Assembly: GCA_001766655.1 (NCBI GenBank)
Contig: MJCC01000019.1
Coordinates: forward strand, 224,625 to 276,237
Direction: 5' to 3'
Length of the DNA stretch: 51,613 nt
DNA from: Phytomonas francai
Taxonomy: Eukaryota; Euglenozoa; Kinetoplastea; Trypanosomatida; Trypanosomatidae
Shown here: piece after piece, positions 19,790 through 30,200 of the stretch
Layout of the letters: every line of letters starts with the position of its first letter
Position numbering within the stretch: position 1 is the stretch's first letter
Translations under genes and position numbers: made by a program
Notes under the pieces: generated by a model
The model's database searches: none
The model's input: only the letters and a program-made list of their open reading frames with translations
Told to the model about the DNA's origin: nothing

Positions 19790-21970
19790 ATGCCTCGCAG
19801 TGAAGACGAATCCTCTGCACACCTTGCAATTGAAATTCACACTCAATCAGAGCGTTTTCGCGAGAACGATGCCTGCTTGGGGTGGTTGAAAGCCAAATAT
19901 TCAATACTTCAGGACAAGAAAGATTATCTAGGGTGGCGCTTTCGCGAGAATTTCGAAAATGACGTGCGCGCGTGCAGTTCGTTACGCTGGGATCGTTTTG
20001 CTTTCCCGTCAAATTCTTTCCTCCCGCTGCGTACGACCTTCACGAATGAACCACCCAATCGCAAAATGAACACCAGCACCACCGTTTTTTATGACGAAGA
20101 CGAAAACAACAGGTCGGAAAGACAGGAAAAGGAGTATTTTCCCATAGGTTCGCTGCGAATTACTCTGTTGGATAGCAAAGTGGGGTTATCCTCCGGAAAT
20201 CGCGCGTCAAATTTAACTAAAAAGGAAGAGGATGAGTGGAGCCGACACATTTTTGAGAAGGTTGCTCGCAAACAGATTTTAAAATCGGATAAAGCGCTCA
20301 CCTCATCAGATTCTCCGCTGTATGCATCTTCGTCATCTTTATCGAATGGAGGTAAATCTTTGCCCAGCAACTCTGACGGCAGTAATACTACTACTAATAT
20401 AATTGATACTGATAGTGGTAGAGAGGGGAAGCCGGCAGGCTTTCTGCCTTTCTTTGGAGGATATTTTACTGCCCCGACGTTGGTCGATCAGTTTCGCTTT
20501 TTAATTTTTCCGCAAGGAGGAACTAGCAGATTCTCTCTCAACGATTCTTCTGCGAATGATTCTCGGTCTCCTTCCCTTGCTTCAAATGGCGATAATAATT
20601 TTCTAAGAGAAACACCCTATTATCTGCGCGGTAGTGTGCAGTTTCTTAACAATCACGGGAGCAGAAAACGGCATCCTGCGGGGGTAAATGAGAAAGGTGA
20701 GGATATCGGCGCTAAAGTGTATCCCACAACTTCTCTTTTTGAGTATTTGTTGAATATCGCTCGAATAAACGTCTCTTTCTCACGCAAATCATATTTTCCT
20801 TCTTCCCCTCCTTCAGGGGATTTTTCATGGCGATATCGCATTTGTGCGTTCGCATTAGCGGTATGCCAGCCCCCGGTACTCGAGGTGGAGCCGCATTGGA
20901 ATAGTGTTTTGTTTGAAAGGCGCTGGGTTCGCGAAAAGGATCAAATCAAGCGGCTTTGCTTGCGCTCGGACGGGGTCTCGATGGCCTGGCATCGACCTAA
21001 TCCGAGGGTTTTATTTAATTTGGAGGGCTCTCGTCTGACAGGGGATGATGCCGTGATTTGGCGTTTGTTTCCGCGTTTTAAATACGATAGCGCCGTGCAA
21101 AGTTGGCGCGAAAAGGGTGCGTGTCGTTTGCGTTTTTCCGCCGGACCCGGGGTGGAGCTTAGCAGTGAGAAGAATCATGATCCTTATCTTAATTTGGATA
21201 GGAATTTTATTTCGCTCTTTGGAAGGCTCGCGGGGGAGGCATGGGTGGTGTGGAAACTTTCAAAAAACCTTACACTCCAATTACGCGGTCTTTCTGAAGC
21301 GGTATTTCCGTATTCCTCTTCCTCTTCGCTAGGTGTTTGGGACGGTGAAAAGGTAGATAGGGAGACCCACAACGCGTTAAACCTCAAAGAGGGATGTCAA
21401 AATGGCCCGAGACCTTTTTCCGGCGACGTTTTAAGGCCAGAACGGTTTATTTTTGCCCCACATTCGCGTTTTTGGGCGACGCAGGCGCTTAAATTGGACT
21501 TACCGCTGATTCGCGGCTTTTCCTACGACTACGGGGGCTTGCAGGAGGCTCAGTGGTGGTACGCCTTACTCGCGATCGAGCTCACACGGCACGTACGGTT
21601 TAAACGACGAAAAAATGGTCCTAATGCGAATGGTAATGCCCTCGCAAATGAAGGGAATAACCATTATCATTCGCCCGCATCTGGGATGGATTTGAAGGTT
21701 TTCGCGAACACCTGTTTTTCAGATTCCTTGTACAAGTATCCACGCGCCTCTTTGGGGTTTTCGTTCGTTTCTCTAACCCCTCGTACAACGGTGGATGGCT
21801 TTAATAAGATGCGTCCGCGTACGTTTGAGTGCTCTTTTAATTGGCTGGCGGACTTTAGCGAGGGGAAGCTCCGCAGTGGATTGGATGAATCCGGGAAGGT
21901 AAATTTCTTGCGCGTTTCCCCGGTGGAGAGGTTCCAGCACATGCGATGCGGCCTAACCTGGGAGTTTTAG
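19790..21970 (+). CDS. Candidate Omp85/Sam50-like outer-membrane beta-barrel protein
   Basis: A 726-residue protein without transmembrane helices, rich in short alternating strands (for example GSLRITLLDSK, VDQFRFLIF, LRGSVQFL, DLKVFANTC). Two features suggest a mitochondrial beta-barrel. First, the last eight residues, RCGLTWEF, fit the polar-x-Gly-x-x-hydrophobic-x-hydrophobic beta-signal read by the SAM complex. Second, PLIRGFSYDYGG at about residue 575 has the RGF motif typical of the L6 loop of Omp85/Sam50 proteins, at a plausible distance from the C-terminus, followed by AIELT-type and SLGFSFVSLTP strands. N-terminal sequence before about residue 130 could hold a degenerate POTRA-like domain but I cannot show it. 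The protein is longer than usual Sam50 because of polar, Asn/Ser-rich inserts. The start is fixed by a splice acceptor 8 nt upstream. The gene is certain; the family is an inference. Confidence 0.82.
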   Translation: MPRSEDESSAHLAIEIHTQSERFRENDACLGWLKAKYSILQDKKDYLGWRFRENFENDVRACSSLRWDRFAFPSNSFLPLRTTFTNEPPNRKMNTSTTVFYDEDENNRSERQEKEYFPIGSLRITLLDSKVGLSSGNRASNLTKKEEDEWSRHIFEKVARKQILKSDKALTSSDSPLYASSSSLSNGGKSLPSNSDGSNTTTNIIDTDSGREGKPAGFLPFFGGYFTAPTLVDQFRFLIFPQGGTSRFSLNDSSANDSRSPSLASNGDNNFLRETPYYLRGSVQFLNNHGSRKRHPAGVNEKGEDIGAKVYPTTSLFEYLLNIARINVSFSRKSYFPSSPPSGDFSWRYRICAFALAVCQPPVLEVEPHWNSVLFERRWVREKDQIKRLCLRSDGVSMAWHRPNPRVLFNLEGSRLTGDDAVIWRLFPRFKYDSAVQSWREKGACRLRFSAGPGVELSSEKNHDPYLNLDRNFISLFGRLAGEAWVVWKLSKNLTLQLRGLSEAVFPYSSSSSLGVWDGEKVDRETHNALNLKEGCQNGPRPFSGDVLRPERFIFAPHSRFWATQALKLDLPLIRGFSYDYGGLQEAQWWYALLAIELTRHVRFKRRKNGPNANGNALANEGNNHYHSPASGMDLKVFANTCFSDSLYKYPRASLGFSFVSLTPRTTVDGFNKMRPRTFECSFNWLADFSEGKLRSGLDESGKVNFLRVSPVERFQHMRCGLTWEF

Positions 21971-22281
21971 GGGATGACTTATTAAACGCAAATGCGGTTT
22001 TCAATATATATATGTTTGCGTGAGTGCGTGTGTGTAAAGATCGGTAAAAATTGGATCCCTTTCCCAAAACAAACTTGTGGGGGAACAATTTTAGTACAGA
22101 GGATTCGGATGGGTCCAATTAAAACCAACCGCACCTGTGCTGGTATGCATAGCTATGCTAATAATGGTAATAATATCACCTTTGATTATATAAGCCTCAC
22201 ACTGCTTTCCTTTTGCCCCCCTTTTTGCTCAAGATCAATCAGAAATACATGATACCAAGGTGACAGTCAAAAGCATCACCT
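21971..22281. other. Intergenic region
   Basis: Short spacer with no gene that I can support. Confidence 0.5.
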
Positions 22282-22303
22282 TTTAGACCAATATTTTCTT
22301 CAG
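22282..22303 (+). promoter_or_regulatory. Possible spliced-leader acceptor for the gene at 22344
   Basis: ATATTTTCTTCAG with AG at 22302-22303 is the last AG before the ATG at 22344. The pyrimidine tract upstream is modest and the strongest pyrimidine run lies after the AG. Confidence 0.4.
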
Positions 22304-22343
22304 CGTTCTTTGCTTTACTTCTTTCTCTTTTGTCATATTTATC

Positions 22344-23597
22344 ATGTCTAATATCAACTCCATCAGCATCCCTTCACAGTCGGCACTAGAGTATTTTGAA
22401 GGTGATATTTACTTTCTTTCTACACGACTTTCCCGATGTATCGCTGAGGTTCTCGTAGTGGGTGAGGATTCCTTCAAGCCACCCCCCTTCGCATGCTCAC
22501 AAAAGCCTTTATTTATTCACCTCCGACGTCTGGGGGTTCTTTTGAGAGCGGCAAAGAGCTTAGTAGTTAAAATTAAGCACGCGGATGAGCAGAGGTACAA
22601 TCATTGTAATAATAATAGTGGGTGTGGTGCTTTCAGCCGATCGTATTCTACCAAAGATGGGGAAGATACTATCAAGATACGCACCTATCGAGCAGAGCTG
22701 AAGAAAGCATATTCAACCTTCCTTGATGCTTCCGTTAGGGCGGAAAAGCTTTTGGAGGAGAAGCTATCTTTATTTGCGTTTCCCCTTCCCGCGAATTGTG
22801 TAGGGGAAGTTCCTTTCGTGCATAAAGAAATTGTTTCTGCTTTTTCAAATCCGAAAAGTTCCCATAGTACTAACAATTATTATGTATTACCAAATCTCTG
22901 TGAGGCACGTTATTCCATTGAGGAGCTTCCCTGTGAGCGGGTTTCCTTTACCTCAATGAAGGTGGATTCTCATATGAAGGATGCTTCTCTCTCGAAGAAA
23001 GCTGTCCACGGCGGTCATACGAAGTTAATTTCAAAATCCAGCACCGTGGAAAAAGCATTTTCTACTGAAAAAGAAAAGGAAGAAACCCCCGAGGAGGCCG
23101 TAATGCGGGACATTCGCATGGCTATCCAGCAGGTGAAAAACGGCGCCCTTCAGGTTCGTCATTTGATGAACGAAGAGGCTCACGTTCTCTCGACTAGCGA
23201 GGCCCTCCTCTCTGATGGCATTGGGAAATCCCACAAAAACATCCAGGATATTAACAAGATAAATGAGGTCAAGGATGCCTCCGAGGGGAATATGTTTCGC
23301 CTGGTTAGCCGCATTCCAGGTGGAGCAATTCTTTGGCGATCTATAATCATACCCTTATGGGTTCTTATACGACAGGTATTATTATTTTCGATCGTACTAT
23401 CGGTGGTCTTTATGACGATGGTTTTAATCATGTCAGTGAGAAAGCCGCGCGTTTACCGTGGTGTTCGTCGGCAGCCCTCGGTATCCTCCTATACAGCACC
23501 AAAGTTGTCAATAAAGAAAGAGGCAGATTCTTTAAAAACAAATCACACGGCAATAGTTGGAGCTATTGAGGAATTATTTTCATCCCATGATCTCTAG
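22344..23597 (+). CDS. Candidate USE1/Sec20-like SNARE with C-terminal membrane anchor
   Basis: A 417-residue protein. One hydrophobic segment (IIPLWVLIRQVLLFSIVL and following, about residues 334-364) lies near the C-terminus, preceded by an amphipathic, coiled-coil-prone stretch (about 253-310: RDIRMAIQQVKNGALQVRHL then STSEALLSDGIGKSHKNI). A helical cytosolic domain with a SNARE-like motif directly before a single anchor is the plan of SNAREs. The VLSTSEALLSDGIGK portion recalls the end of USE1 or Sec20 SNARE motifs, which work in Golgi-to-ER retrieval. Unlike a simple tail anchor, about 53 residues follow the membrane segment, as in Sec20. The protein ends in SSHDL, which resembles but does not match HDEL. 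Alternatives include another tail-anchored coiled-coil protein. The zero-layer residue was not assigned. Confidence 0.75.
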   Translation: MSNINSISIPSQSALEYFEGDIYFLSTRLSRCIAEVLVVGEDSFKPPPFACSQKPLFIHLRRLGVLLRAAKSLVVKIKHADEQRYNHCNNNSGCGAFSRSYSTKDGEDTIKIRTYRAELKKAYSTFLDASVRAEKLLEEKLSLFAFPLPANCVGEVPFVHKEIVSAFSNPKSSHSTNNYYVLPNLCEARYSIEELPCERVSFTSMKVDSHMKDASLSKKAVHGGHTKLISKSSTVEKAFSTEKEKEETPEEAVMRDIRMAIQQVKNGALQVRHLMNEEAHVLSTSEALLSDGIGKSHKNIQDINKINEVKDASEGNMFRLVSRIPGGAILWRSIIIPLWVLIRQVLLFSIVLSVVFMTMVLIMSVRKPRVYRGVRRQPSVSSYTAPKLSIKKEADSLKTNHTAIVGAIEELFSSHDL

Positions 23598-24215
23598 TAG
23601 ATGACTTGGTTAGATAAAGGATTTGGCGTTCAGAACAACATCAGAAAAATAATCGACATAGATATGCGGGAAAGAGGAAGTTTAGAGGTAAAAAGAATGG
23701 CTTTTTTCTTTATTCTTCTTTTGTTTATATTTGTGTTCTTGTTTGCTAGTTAAAATCATTCATCGTATAGCAAATCGATTAGGAAGAATCCAATAATCTT
23801 CCACTCTCTGCTTCTTCCAGCCTCGAGGTTGCTTTACTGTCGGCGTACTCTACGCAAGCGACTGCATCAACATGGGAAAACTATTGAGCCACGGGCTTAT
23901 TTTTTTAGTGGCATTAACGTAGGGTGAATTATGTGTTTATCTATACTTGATTGCTGAATCATTGTCAAAAAAAAAGTAACAAAATAATCGAATACTCCAC
24001 TTTTATACATTACCCCCCTTCAAATGCATGAGACTATGGGGAGAGGATGGAGACTTTACTTTCCCCTGTCTTGACAACCCTCTCACAACGCGTACTACGC
24101 GGCGTGCGGGGGGCCCTTTTGGTAACACACCCCTACCACCACCACACCCCACTTCCCTGCCTGTGACATTGCCCCTCCCCTCTTTCTTGAAAAGGTTTCA
24201 CTTTTTTCGCGCTCC
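23598..24215. other. Intergenic region
   Basis: Spacer without a credible gene, becoming C-rich after about 24110. Confidence 0.5.
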
Positions 24216-24280
24216 CACTCACACAAACCCACCCCTCTTTCTCTCCACACACGCACACACACAAACACACGCGTCACAAG
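24216..24280 (+). promoter_or_regulatory. Predicted spliced-leader acceptor for the amino acid transporter at 24313
   Basis: A long C/T and CA-rich tract without AG ends at AG 24279-24280 (GCGTCACAAG), 33 nt upstream of the ATG. Confidence 0.6.
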
Positions 24281-24312
24281 TTCCCTAACGGCGTCACCCC
24301 CTTCCCAACCCC

Positions 24313-25779
24313 ATGATCACACAGCCTCTCTCGACGCGGGAGAACCTGCTCTACGACGGGTGGGCCCCCGACGCGTCGCCGATGTCGGCCTCCCCGAAGC
24401 TCGCGGACGGCAAGCCGGAGCCGTGCGACGAGCGGCTGCGCGTGAACCTCTCCGCGATTGACCCCAGCGGCGGGGCCGCTCCGGACGCCGGGCCGTATTC
24501 GGCTGCGAAGCCCTCGCGGGGCGTGCTCGGAGGGCTCGCGCGGGCCTACAAGGCGGTCGTCCCCCGCGGCGGCCTCTTGGCCTCCTGCTTCAGCCTCGTC
24601 TCGGCCATCCTCGGCGCGGGCATCGTCGCGATCCCGTCCGCCTTCAATCTCAGCGGCATCGTGATGGCGTTGCTGCACCTCGCCCTCGTCGCGCTCGGGA
24701 CGGTGTACGCGATGAACCTGCTCGGGAAGGTGGCCCAGTCGACGGGCGCCCAGAGCTACACCGAGGCCACGCGGTTGCTGATGCCGCCGCACGTCGACCA
24801 TTTCATCGCAGTCTTGATGATCCTGATCTGCTTCGGCGGGTCGGTCTCGTACATCATCTCGATACAGACGCTGCTGATGCCCATCTTCGACAAGCCGGGG
24901 GTCCCGGCGTGGTTGCGCAGCAAGTCCGGGAATTGGTTCCTGACGTCGATGGTCTGGCTCTTTTTCATGTTCCCGCTGACCATCCCGAAGCAGATCAACT
25001 CTCTGCGATATGTGTCCTTCTTTGGCGTGGTAGTGATTATTTATTTCGTAGTCATCATAGTCGTCCACTCCGCGACGCATGGTCTCACAAACCCCGCCAT
25101 TCGTGACGAGGTCGTCTTCGTGCGCACGGGCAACGCCGCGTTGGAGGGGCTCGGTGTCTTTCTCTTTGCGTTTCTTTGCCAAATTAACGCGTTTGAGATC
25201 TACCACGAGATGGAGCATAGGACAGTGTCGAACTTCACCCTGTACTCCATCCTTTCCGTAGGCCTCTGCGCGGTCCTGTACGTGATTTCCGGCGTATTTG
25301 GCTACTTGGACTTCGGCGACAGCGTAACCGACTCGATCCTGCAGCTCTACGACCCTGTGAATGATCCCAGCGTGGCAGTCGCGTACGTGGGGCTTATCAT
25401 CAAGATCTGTGTCGGTTTTGTGCTTCACATGATCCCCTTTCGAAACGCCATCTATCATTTTTTGCGCCTGGATCCGATGGCGGTGTCGTACCCGAAGCAC
25501 GCCCTGGTCATGTTGGTTCCCTGCACACTCGCTCTTCTATGCGGCCTGCTTTTCCCTAAAATTAATACGGTGATGGGCCTGACAGGGTCCTTCTGCGGTG
25601 GTATCCTTGGCATGATCATGCCTGCGCTGTATTATATGTACAGTGGTAAGTTCTCGCTCAGGTCGGTGGGGTTGGCTAATTATTTAGGAGCCTATTTACT
25701 CTTGATGGGGGGCTTCGCAGCAGTCTCGTTTGGTACCGTCACAACTGTCTACAGCACTGTAAAGAACTCCTTCGGCTAA
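24313..25779 (+). CDS. Amino acid transporter (AAAP/AAT family), intact GC-rich copy
   Basis: A 488-residue member of the amino acid/auxin permease family (Aa_trans), the family that trypanosomatids expanded into tandem AAT arrays for arginine, lysine, proline and other amino acids. A hydrophilic N-terminus of about 85 residues precedes the first membrane helix, which carries the family signature LGAGIVAIPSAFNLSGIVMA. About ten to eleven hydrophobic helices follow, with the conserved CQINAFEIYHEM and SGVFGYLDFGD segments. It ends in helices and a short tail, TVYSTVKNSFG. The 5' half uses G/C at almost all third positions; the 3' third is less extreme. A broken relative (26540) and a second intact relative (30575) lie downstream. 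The substrate cannot be inferred. Confidence 0.95.
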   Translation: MITQPLSTRENLLYDGWAPDASPMSASPKLADGKPEPCDERLRVNLSAIDPSGGAAPDAGPYSAAKPSRGVLGGLARAYKAVVPRGGLLASCFSLVSAILGAGIVAIPSAFNLSGIVMALLHLALVALGTVYAMNLLGKVAQSTGAQSYTEATRLLMPPHVDHFIAVLMILICFGGSVSYIISIQTLLMPIFDKPGVPAWLRSKSGNWFLTSMVWLFFMFPLTIPKQINSLRYVSFFGVVVIIYFVVIIVVHSATHGLTNPAIRDEVVFVRTGNAALEGLGVFLFAFLCQINAFEIYHEMEHRTVSNFTLYSILSVGLCAVLYVISGVFGYLDFGDSVTDSILQLYDPVNDPSVAVAYVGLIIKICVGFVLHMIPFRNAIYHFLRLDPMAVSYPKHALVMLVPCTLALLCGLLFPKINTVMGLTGSFCGGILGMIMPALYYMYSGKFSLRSVGLANYLGAYLLLMGGFAAVSFGTVTTVYSTVKNSFG

Positions 25780-26539
25780 ACGATTCCCTAATCAGATACC
25801 GTTTCTGTGATTCCCGAGACTCGTTTTCTCAAGTATTTTACATTAGGCTAACCAGCTGCTTTTTTTTTCAATTTTTAAAATCTCAATAATTATATCTCTC
25901 GTATATGTTTCAGTGCGCGCACCTCTCGTATTTCGATTTGAGATAGCCTAAAATCATCAATGTTTTGGAACGGTATATCCATTTCTTAGCATAGCTTTTT
26001 AAAAATATTTTGATGCAACAAAGGAAGCAACTGTTGTAAATGTATCTTTGCGCTACCTTTGGGGATAAAAAAAGTGGATCACCTGGATCAATAGTTTTGT
26101 TTTGCTACACAATAAATGTTTTCCTTTTTGCATTAACAAAGGGAAGGGCGCAGGCATTTTGGTAATGTGTTGACGTCGTGTTTCCCATTCCATAAGAGAT
26201 GTGAAATATATTATGGAAATATACATTGTAATATATACCTTCACTGAAATATAAAAGAGAGAGTAAAGTAAAAGGAGGTGGCCCTATATGCAATAGTATT
26301 TTTATAGGTGTTAGGTTTATTGCAGATATATTAACAAACCGTAATAAAGTATTCATTTTTTGTTTTTAAACGAAAGTGTGGTATAGTAGTCCTCAACCAA
26401 TTATTATGTGCACTCGTGATGCGGCGCAACTGTGCCCGAATCGATCGCCTCATCCCCCGCTTTTCTGTCTACTTACAACCATTCATATCAAAAGCATACT
26501 ATTACCCAACACAGTTTAAAAGGCCTTCCTGCTAATTGC
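25780..26539. other. Intergenic region
   Basis: AT-rich spacer between the intact transporter and its broken neighbour; no gene seen. Confidence 0.5.
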
Positions 26540-26903
26540 ATGTCCCGCAACACCCAGGACGCTCGCTCGAGCGAGCCTGACAACAGCCCATTGGCGGGGT
26601 GTGGAGCCCGGCAACGGCACCTCCCTGCCGTCCGAACTGCCGGACTTGGGCCCGCCGGTGCTCGGCAACGAAAAAAGTGCCGCGCTGAAGCACGACGGCG
26701 GCCTCGACAAGCAGTCTCCCCATTCGCAGCCTGAGAAGGAGTACGTGTACAAGCCCCGCAACGTCATGGCCCGCGCCTTCGACTACGTCATCCCGCACGG
26801 CGGCATCCTCTCCGGCAGCTTCAACCTCGCCAGCCTGACCTTCGGCGCGGGCACGCTGTCGCTGCCCTACGCATTCGGCGTGGCGGGCCTGATCATGGCC
26901 TGA
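26540..26903 (+). pseudogene. Truncated, frameshifted amino acid transporter remnant
   Basis: From the ATG at 26540 the frame reads MSRNTQDARSSEPDNSPLAG, a typical AAT-like hydrophilic N-terminus. A shift to another frame near 26600 is then needed to read on through a basic linker into the first membrane helix: HGGILSGSFNLASLTFGAG then TLSLPYAFGVAGLIMA. A TGA at 26901-26903 follows at once, and no later AAT helices are found in any frame. The GAGTLSLPYAF form differs from both intact neighbours (GAGIVAIPSAF and GAGIMGLPAAF), so this is a third paralogue type. It is GC-rich like the copy at 24313. The break falls immediately before a non-homologous stretch containing tRNA-like boxes. A short ORF from the GTG at 26601 would cover most of it without a frameshift but has no ATG. 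Confidence 0.8.
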
Positions 26904-27033
26904 ACCGACAAAACAGCTCTTTGGCGCTGGCCGTCCTTATTTTTGTCGTCGTTTCCTAGATGAGCTTCCTGAAGATTGATGCATTCTGCAAGCCACTGGA
27001 ATGCATTCCTGAAAAAGGGACAAGGAGCAAAGG

Positions 27034-27070
27034 GCACCCAAGCCCATCCCATCTCGAGCGGGTTGGGTGC
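27034..27070. other. Hairpin next to the tRNA-like sequences
   Basis: GCACCCAA at 27034-27041 pairs perfectly with TTGGGTGC at 27063-27070, and the flanking inner GCCC/GGG can extend it. Confidence 0.7.
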
Positions 27071-27074
27071 GCGT

Positions 27075-27240
27075 CCGCCCATCCTTGAGCACGGCGGCTA
27101 ACCACTATGCCAGGTGCGTCGGTGGGCCGCCTCAACGGGGGGTGGAAAATATCGTCTCCATGGGATTTGAACCCCAACCATCGAGGGAGTTTTGAATACA
27201 GAGACCAACTGCACTAAACGGAAGCCCCGCCCGAGCTTAT
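27075..27240 (-). other. Two tRNA-like (A-box/B-box) sequences, probably pseudo-tRNA or SINE-like
   Basis: On the minus strand, one unit has TAGTGCAGTTGG (A-box-like) and GGTTCAAATCC (B-box-like) 31 nt apart, the spacing of a tRNA gene. A second unit further 3' has TGGCATAGTGGTTAGC and then GCTCGAGATGGG. In the first, a D-stem (GTGC/GTAT) and a four-pair T-stem (TGGG/CCCA) can form, but the anticodon stem and the acceptor stem (GGAGACG has no partner) do not. This argues against a functional tRNA and for a tRNA-derived remnant. Pol III promoter activity is possible but not shown. Confidence 0.35.
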
Positions 27241-30200
27241 TAATTTGAGAAATTAATTTTATATTTTACTTGTCATATGTTTCCAAAACGTACTGGTTTT
27301 GTGACTTGCCGCGTAGTCCTGTTATATCTTCTCGGCTATTTAGCTAAGATCATGTTTTAAAACTGTTTTCATCAGAGTAACTCCTGATGCGTGCCTTCGG
27401 GCACAGGAATAGTAAATTTTGGCAAGCGCCCGTTTCCTTGGAGTTCCACGCCTTCCAGGGGAGCGGGCCTTTTTTTTTTCCCGCATCGGCTTCTCGGGAA
27501 TTGGCTTCGGGATTCTCGTCTTCGGGAAAAAGATTGCGTCAAGTGTTTTCGCTCCTGGTGAATGGTTTTTCATTTTTTTCTCTTTACATTGAAAAACGCG
27601 ACATTGCCAATTTGCAAATATTGTTCTGAACAATAAATGGAAAAACGTTGGAATGTAAACTGTATTTGTTGTGGAATAAAAACACCATTAGCTACATATA
27701 GCTTCTTGCAATGGCCCATGCCAGCGATATGCGTTATGCGATTGTATCTGTGAGGATTGTATTTTCAATCTTTCTTTTAAAATGCATTTCAGTGCCTTGA
27801 TCATTGAAATAATGGGGGGGCGCCTGGGAGTGAATATTTTTTTATGAATGCGGAAAATGATTATGTGGGAATATTGGTGCTTACCATGGGGTCTGCATGC
27901 GGTGGTGGGACGCCAAATCGATATCTTTTTGAATATTAAGCGTTAAAATTATTTTCATTTGCAGGTAAGCACCCAAGATGGAGAGGTTAGGTGTGCATCC
28001 TCTTCGGTTTCGGAGGCCGATGCGCTCTCAGGGCCACAAGCCCAGAGAACATGCCTATGTAAAAACTTTGTAAATGCTGTTGCGCGGGTGTGTGTTATAA
28101 GCAATTTATAAACTAACAATAGATTGCTCACAGAATGCACCTATACGCCTATATGGCGAGCCAAAAAACGAACATAGGCAAAAAAAAATTGAATGGGGTT
28201 TGGGCGGGTGGGGTGCATCATGCGTCTTCACCGTTTACGCGGCGGATCGGTGGGTAACGCATAGGGGCATGGCGTGCACCCCCCTTGTTTTAAGAAAAAA
28301 AATATTGTGATTGGGGTTGCAATACCCATACTAAACTGTGGAGTTAAATATAGAATGAATAAATTTTTAGGAAAGATATTTTTCAGAAAAATAAAGGGCC
28401 GATATTTGATATCTAAAGGCAAAAAAGAAATTAAGGCCTTCATTATCGAAAAAATGACATCGTCATTCAAAACAAAACGGGGGGATAAAATAAATTGGCA
28501 AGGGCGTATGTGAAGCAGGAAATTACATAAAAAATACAAACCATCGTGGGAGGTGTGCGCCGTTTTTATTTTCACAGCCCCATTCTTAGATGGCGAAATT
28601 AAAAAAGGGGGGCTTGGGATGCAACCGATTCAGCTATGAAGCCTACACAGAATTAACAGGAAATAGATAAAACGTATATATCGAGGGAATGGGGAACCAA
28701 AACCCGTTTGACATCCCCCATGATAAAAAAATTAAAAGTTTTTTACATGCACAAGCGAAATGATTATCAATTTGGTTTCGTGGATATCGCTGGGTCTCGA
28801 TTTTTATTTCCTGCAATGGTCGGGGCGTGGGGAATTTTTCGATGCGAGCGATATGGGTTTGTATGCGTTATAGGGGGTTCATTTGAAACCAACTGGATCC
28901 ACATTAGCTTTTGCTTTTTCAAAACGCTTAAATCCCGCGAATACTAGCAATTTATGCGTGGCTTTTCGGCGGGGGTGGCAAATTAATAATTCCAGGGCCA
29001 TCAATTTTTTGGGCCATATTTAAACCTGTTCGCGCCCAGGGGGCCCAATCATACCCAATGGCTCCGGCGGGGCCTCGGGGCTAAGAAGCCTCATTTTTAG
29101 CCATCCCACTGCATGTATTTATATCAGGTTTCGTATTTATTATTTAAAACAATATGCGAAAAGGGGGAGGTTTTAGGTTTTTCTTACGTTTGTGAATCGC
29201 CCTTGCGCTCTTGGGCACCCCTTGGGGTTGCTCTGGGGGCGGGCGTGCCTATTGATTCGCATGGGAAAGGGGCTCGGAAAGGGTTGTCCCTCTTGGATTC
29301 TATATTTTGGATCCTCTACTTTCTTTCTTCGGGCATGGTTTCTTTCAATGGGTCGGGGGTGGGGTGGGCACGCTGTTTTAAGGTTTCATGCCGTTTCCCT
29401 CGGATGGGATGTGGGGGGGGGGCGTGTGTGTAGGAGAAAAATCCGGTGGGTCGGACCCACGGCGCGGCGAGAGGGAGGGTGCGCATCGCCGGGCTGCGGG
29501 GGGGGTCTTGCGCGGCGCGTGTCTCGATTTCTTTTGTTCTTTTCGCCAATCCCTCACGCCTTTCTGAGGAAATAGATGTTCTTATTGGTCCGTTTGGTTG
29601 GCTCGCATTTCGCATGTCTTGCCGCAAATCGTGGCATCACCTAATTTCCTTTCGGATTTGTGCGGCCACCAGCCTGATAATAGTATTATTACTATGTTTT
29701 TTGCATCTCAAGGTTCTGCCCTATGAGACCTGCTAGCGGTTCTTTTGACCCGTTCATGGCACTCCTTGGATATGGGGTTGGGGGTTGGTTCCTCCCCAGT
29801 GCGTGGGTCTCATGGCCGAAACGCATGCTTAGCCATTGCAAGGCCCGTCTTTAGAATCGTATTGGAACACCCCTTCGGCGTGAATAGGGGCAACTCAGCT
29901 TTTGCTATTAAAAAGCACCGATATTATTTACCTTTCATCTTTGTTTTTGGGTCCACTGAGGGCACTTCACGGCCTGCAGATGAGCCGAAAGGGCGCATTC
30001 ATACTGGTAAGAAGACTGAGCGCATGCCGGGGTGCCCGTTTTGAAGCAACTTAAGGGGAAGAACGACATTAGCCTTTTCATACGGGAAAAACTATTCTTG
30101 CAGTATTCCATGCTCCAATTTTTATGTAAATTTTAGATACTCCTCCACGTTCACATTATACAAACTCTCTTGTTCCTTTAGTAGTATCGGTGTGGTATGT

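Noticed and set aside
23583..23597. C-terminal SSHDL of the SNARE candidate as an ER-retrieval signal
   Set aside because: It resembles HDEL but lacks the Asp-Glu-Leu order needed, so no claim is made.
26601..26903. Short intact gene starting at GTG 26601
   Set aside because: GTG starts are not expected in trypanosomatid nuclear genes, and the product would be only the N-terminus and first helix of a transporter; a pseudogene explains it better.
27150..27235. A functional tRNA gene on the minus strand
   Set aside because: The A-box and B-box are well spaced, but the anticodon and acceptor stems do not pair, so only a tRNA-like remnant is claimed.
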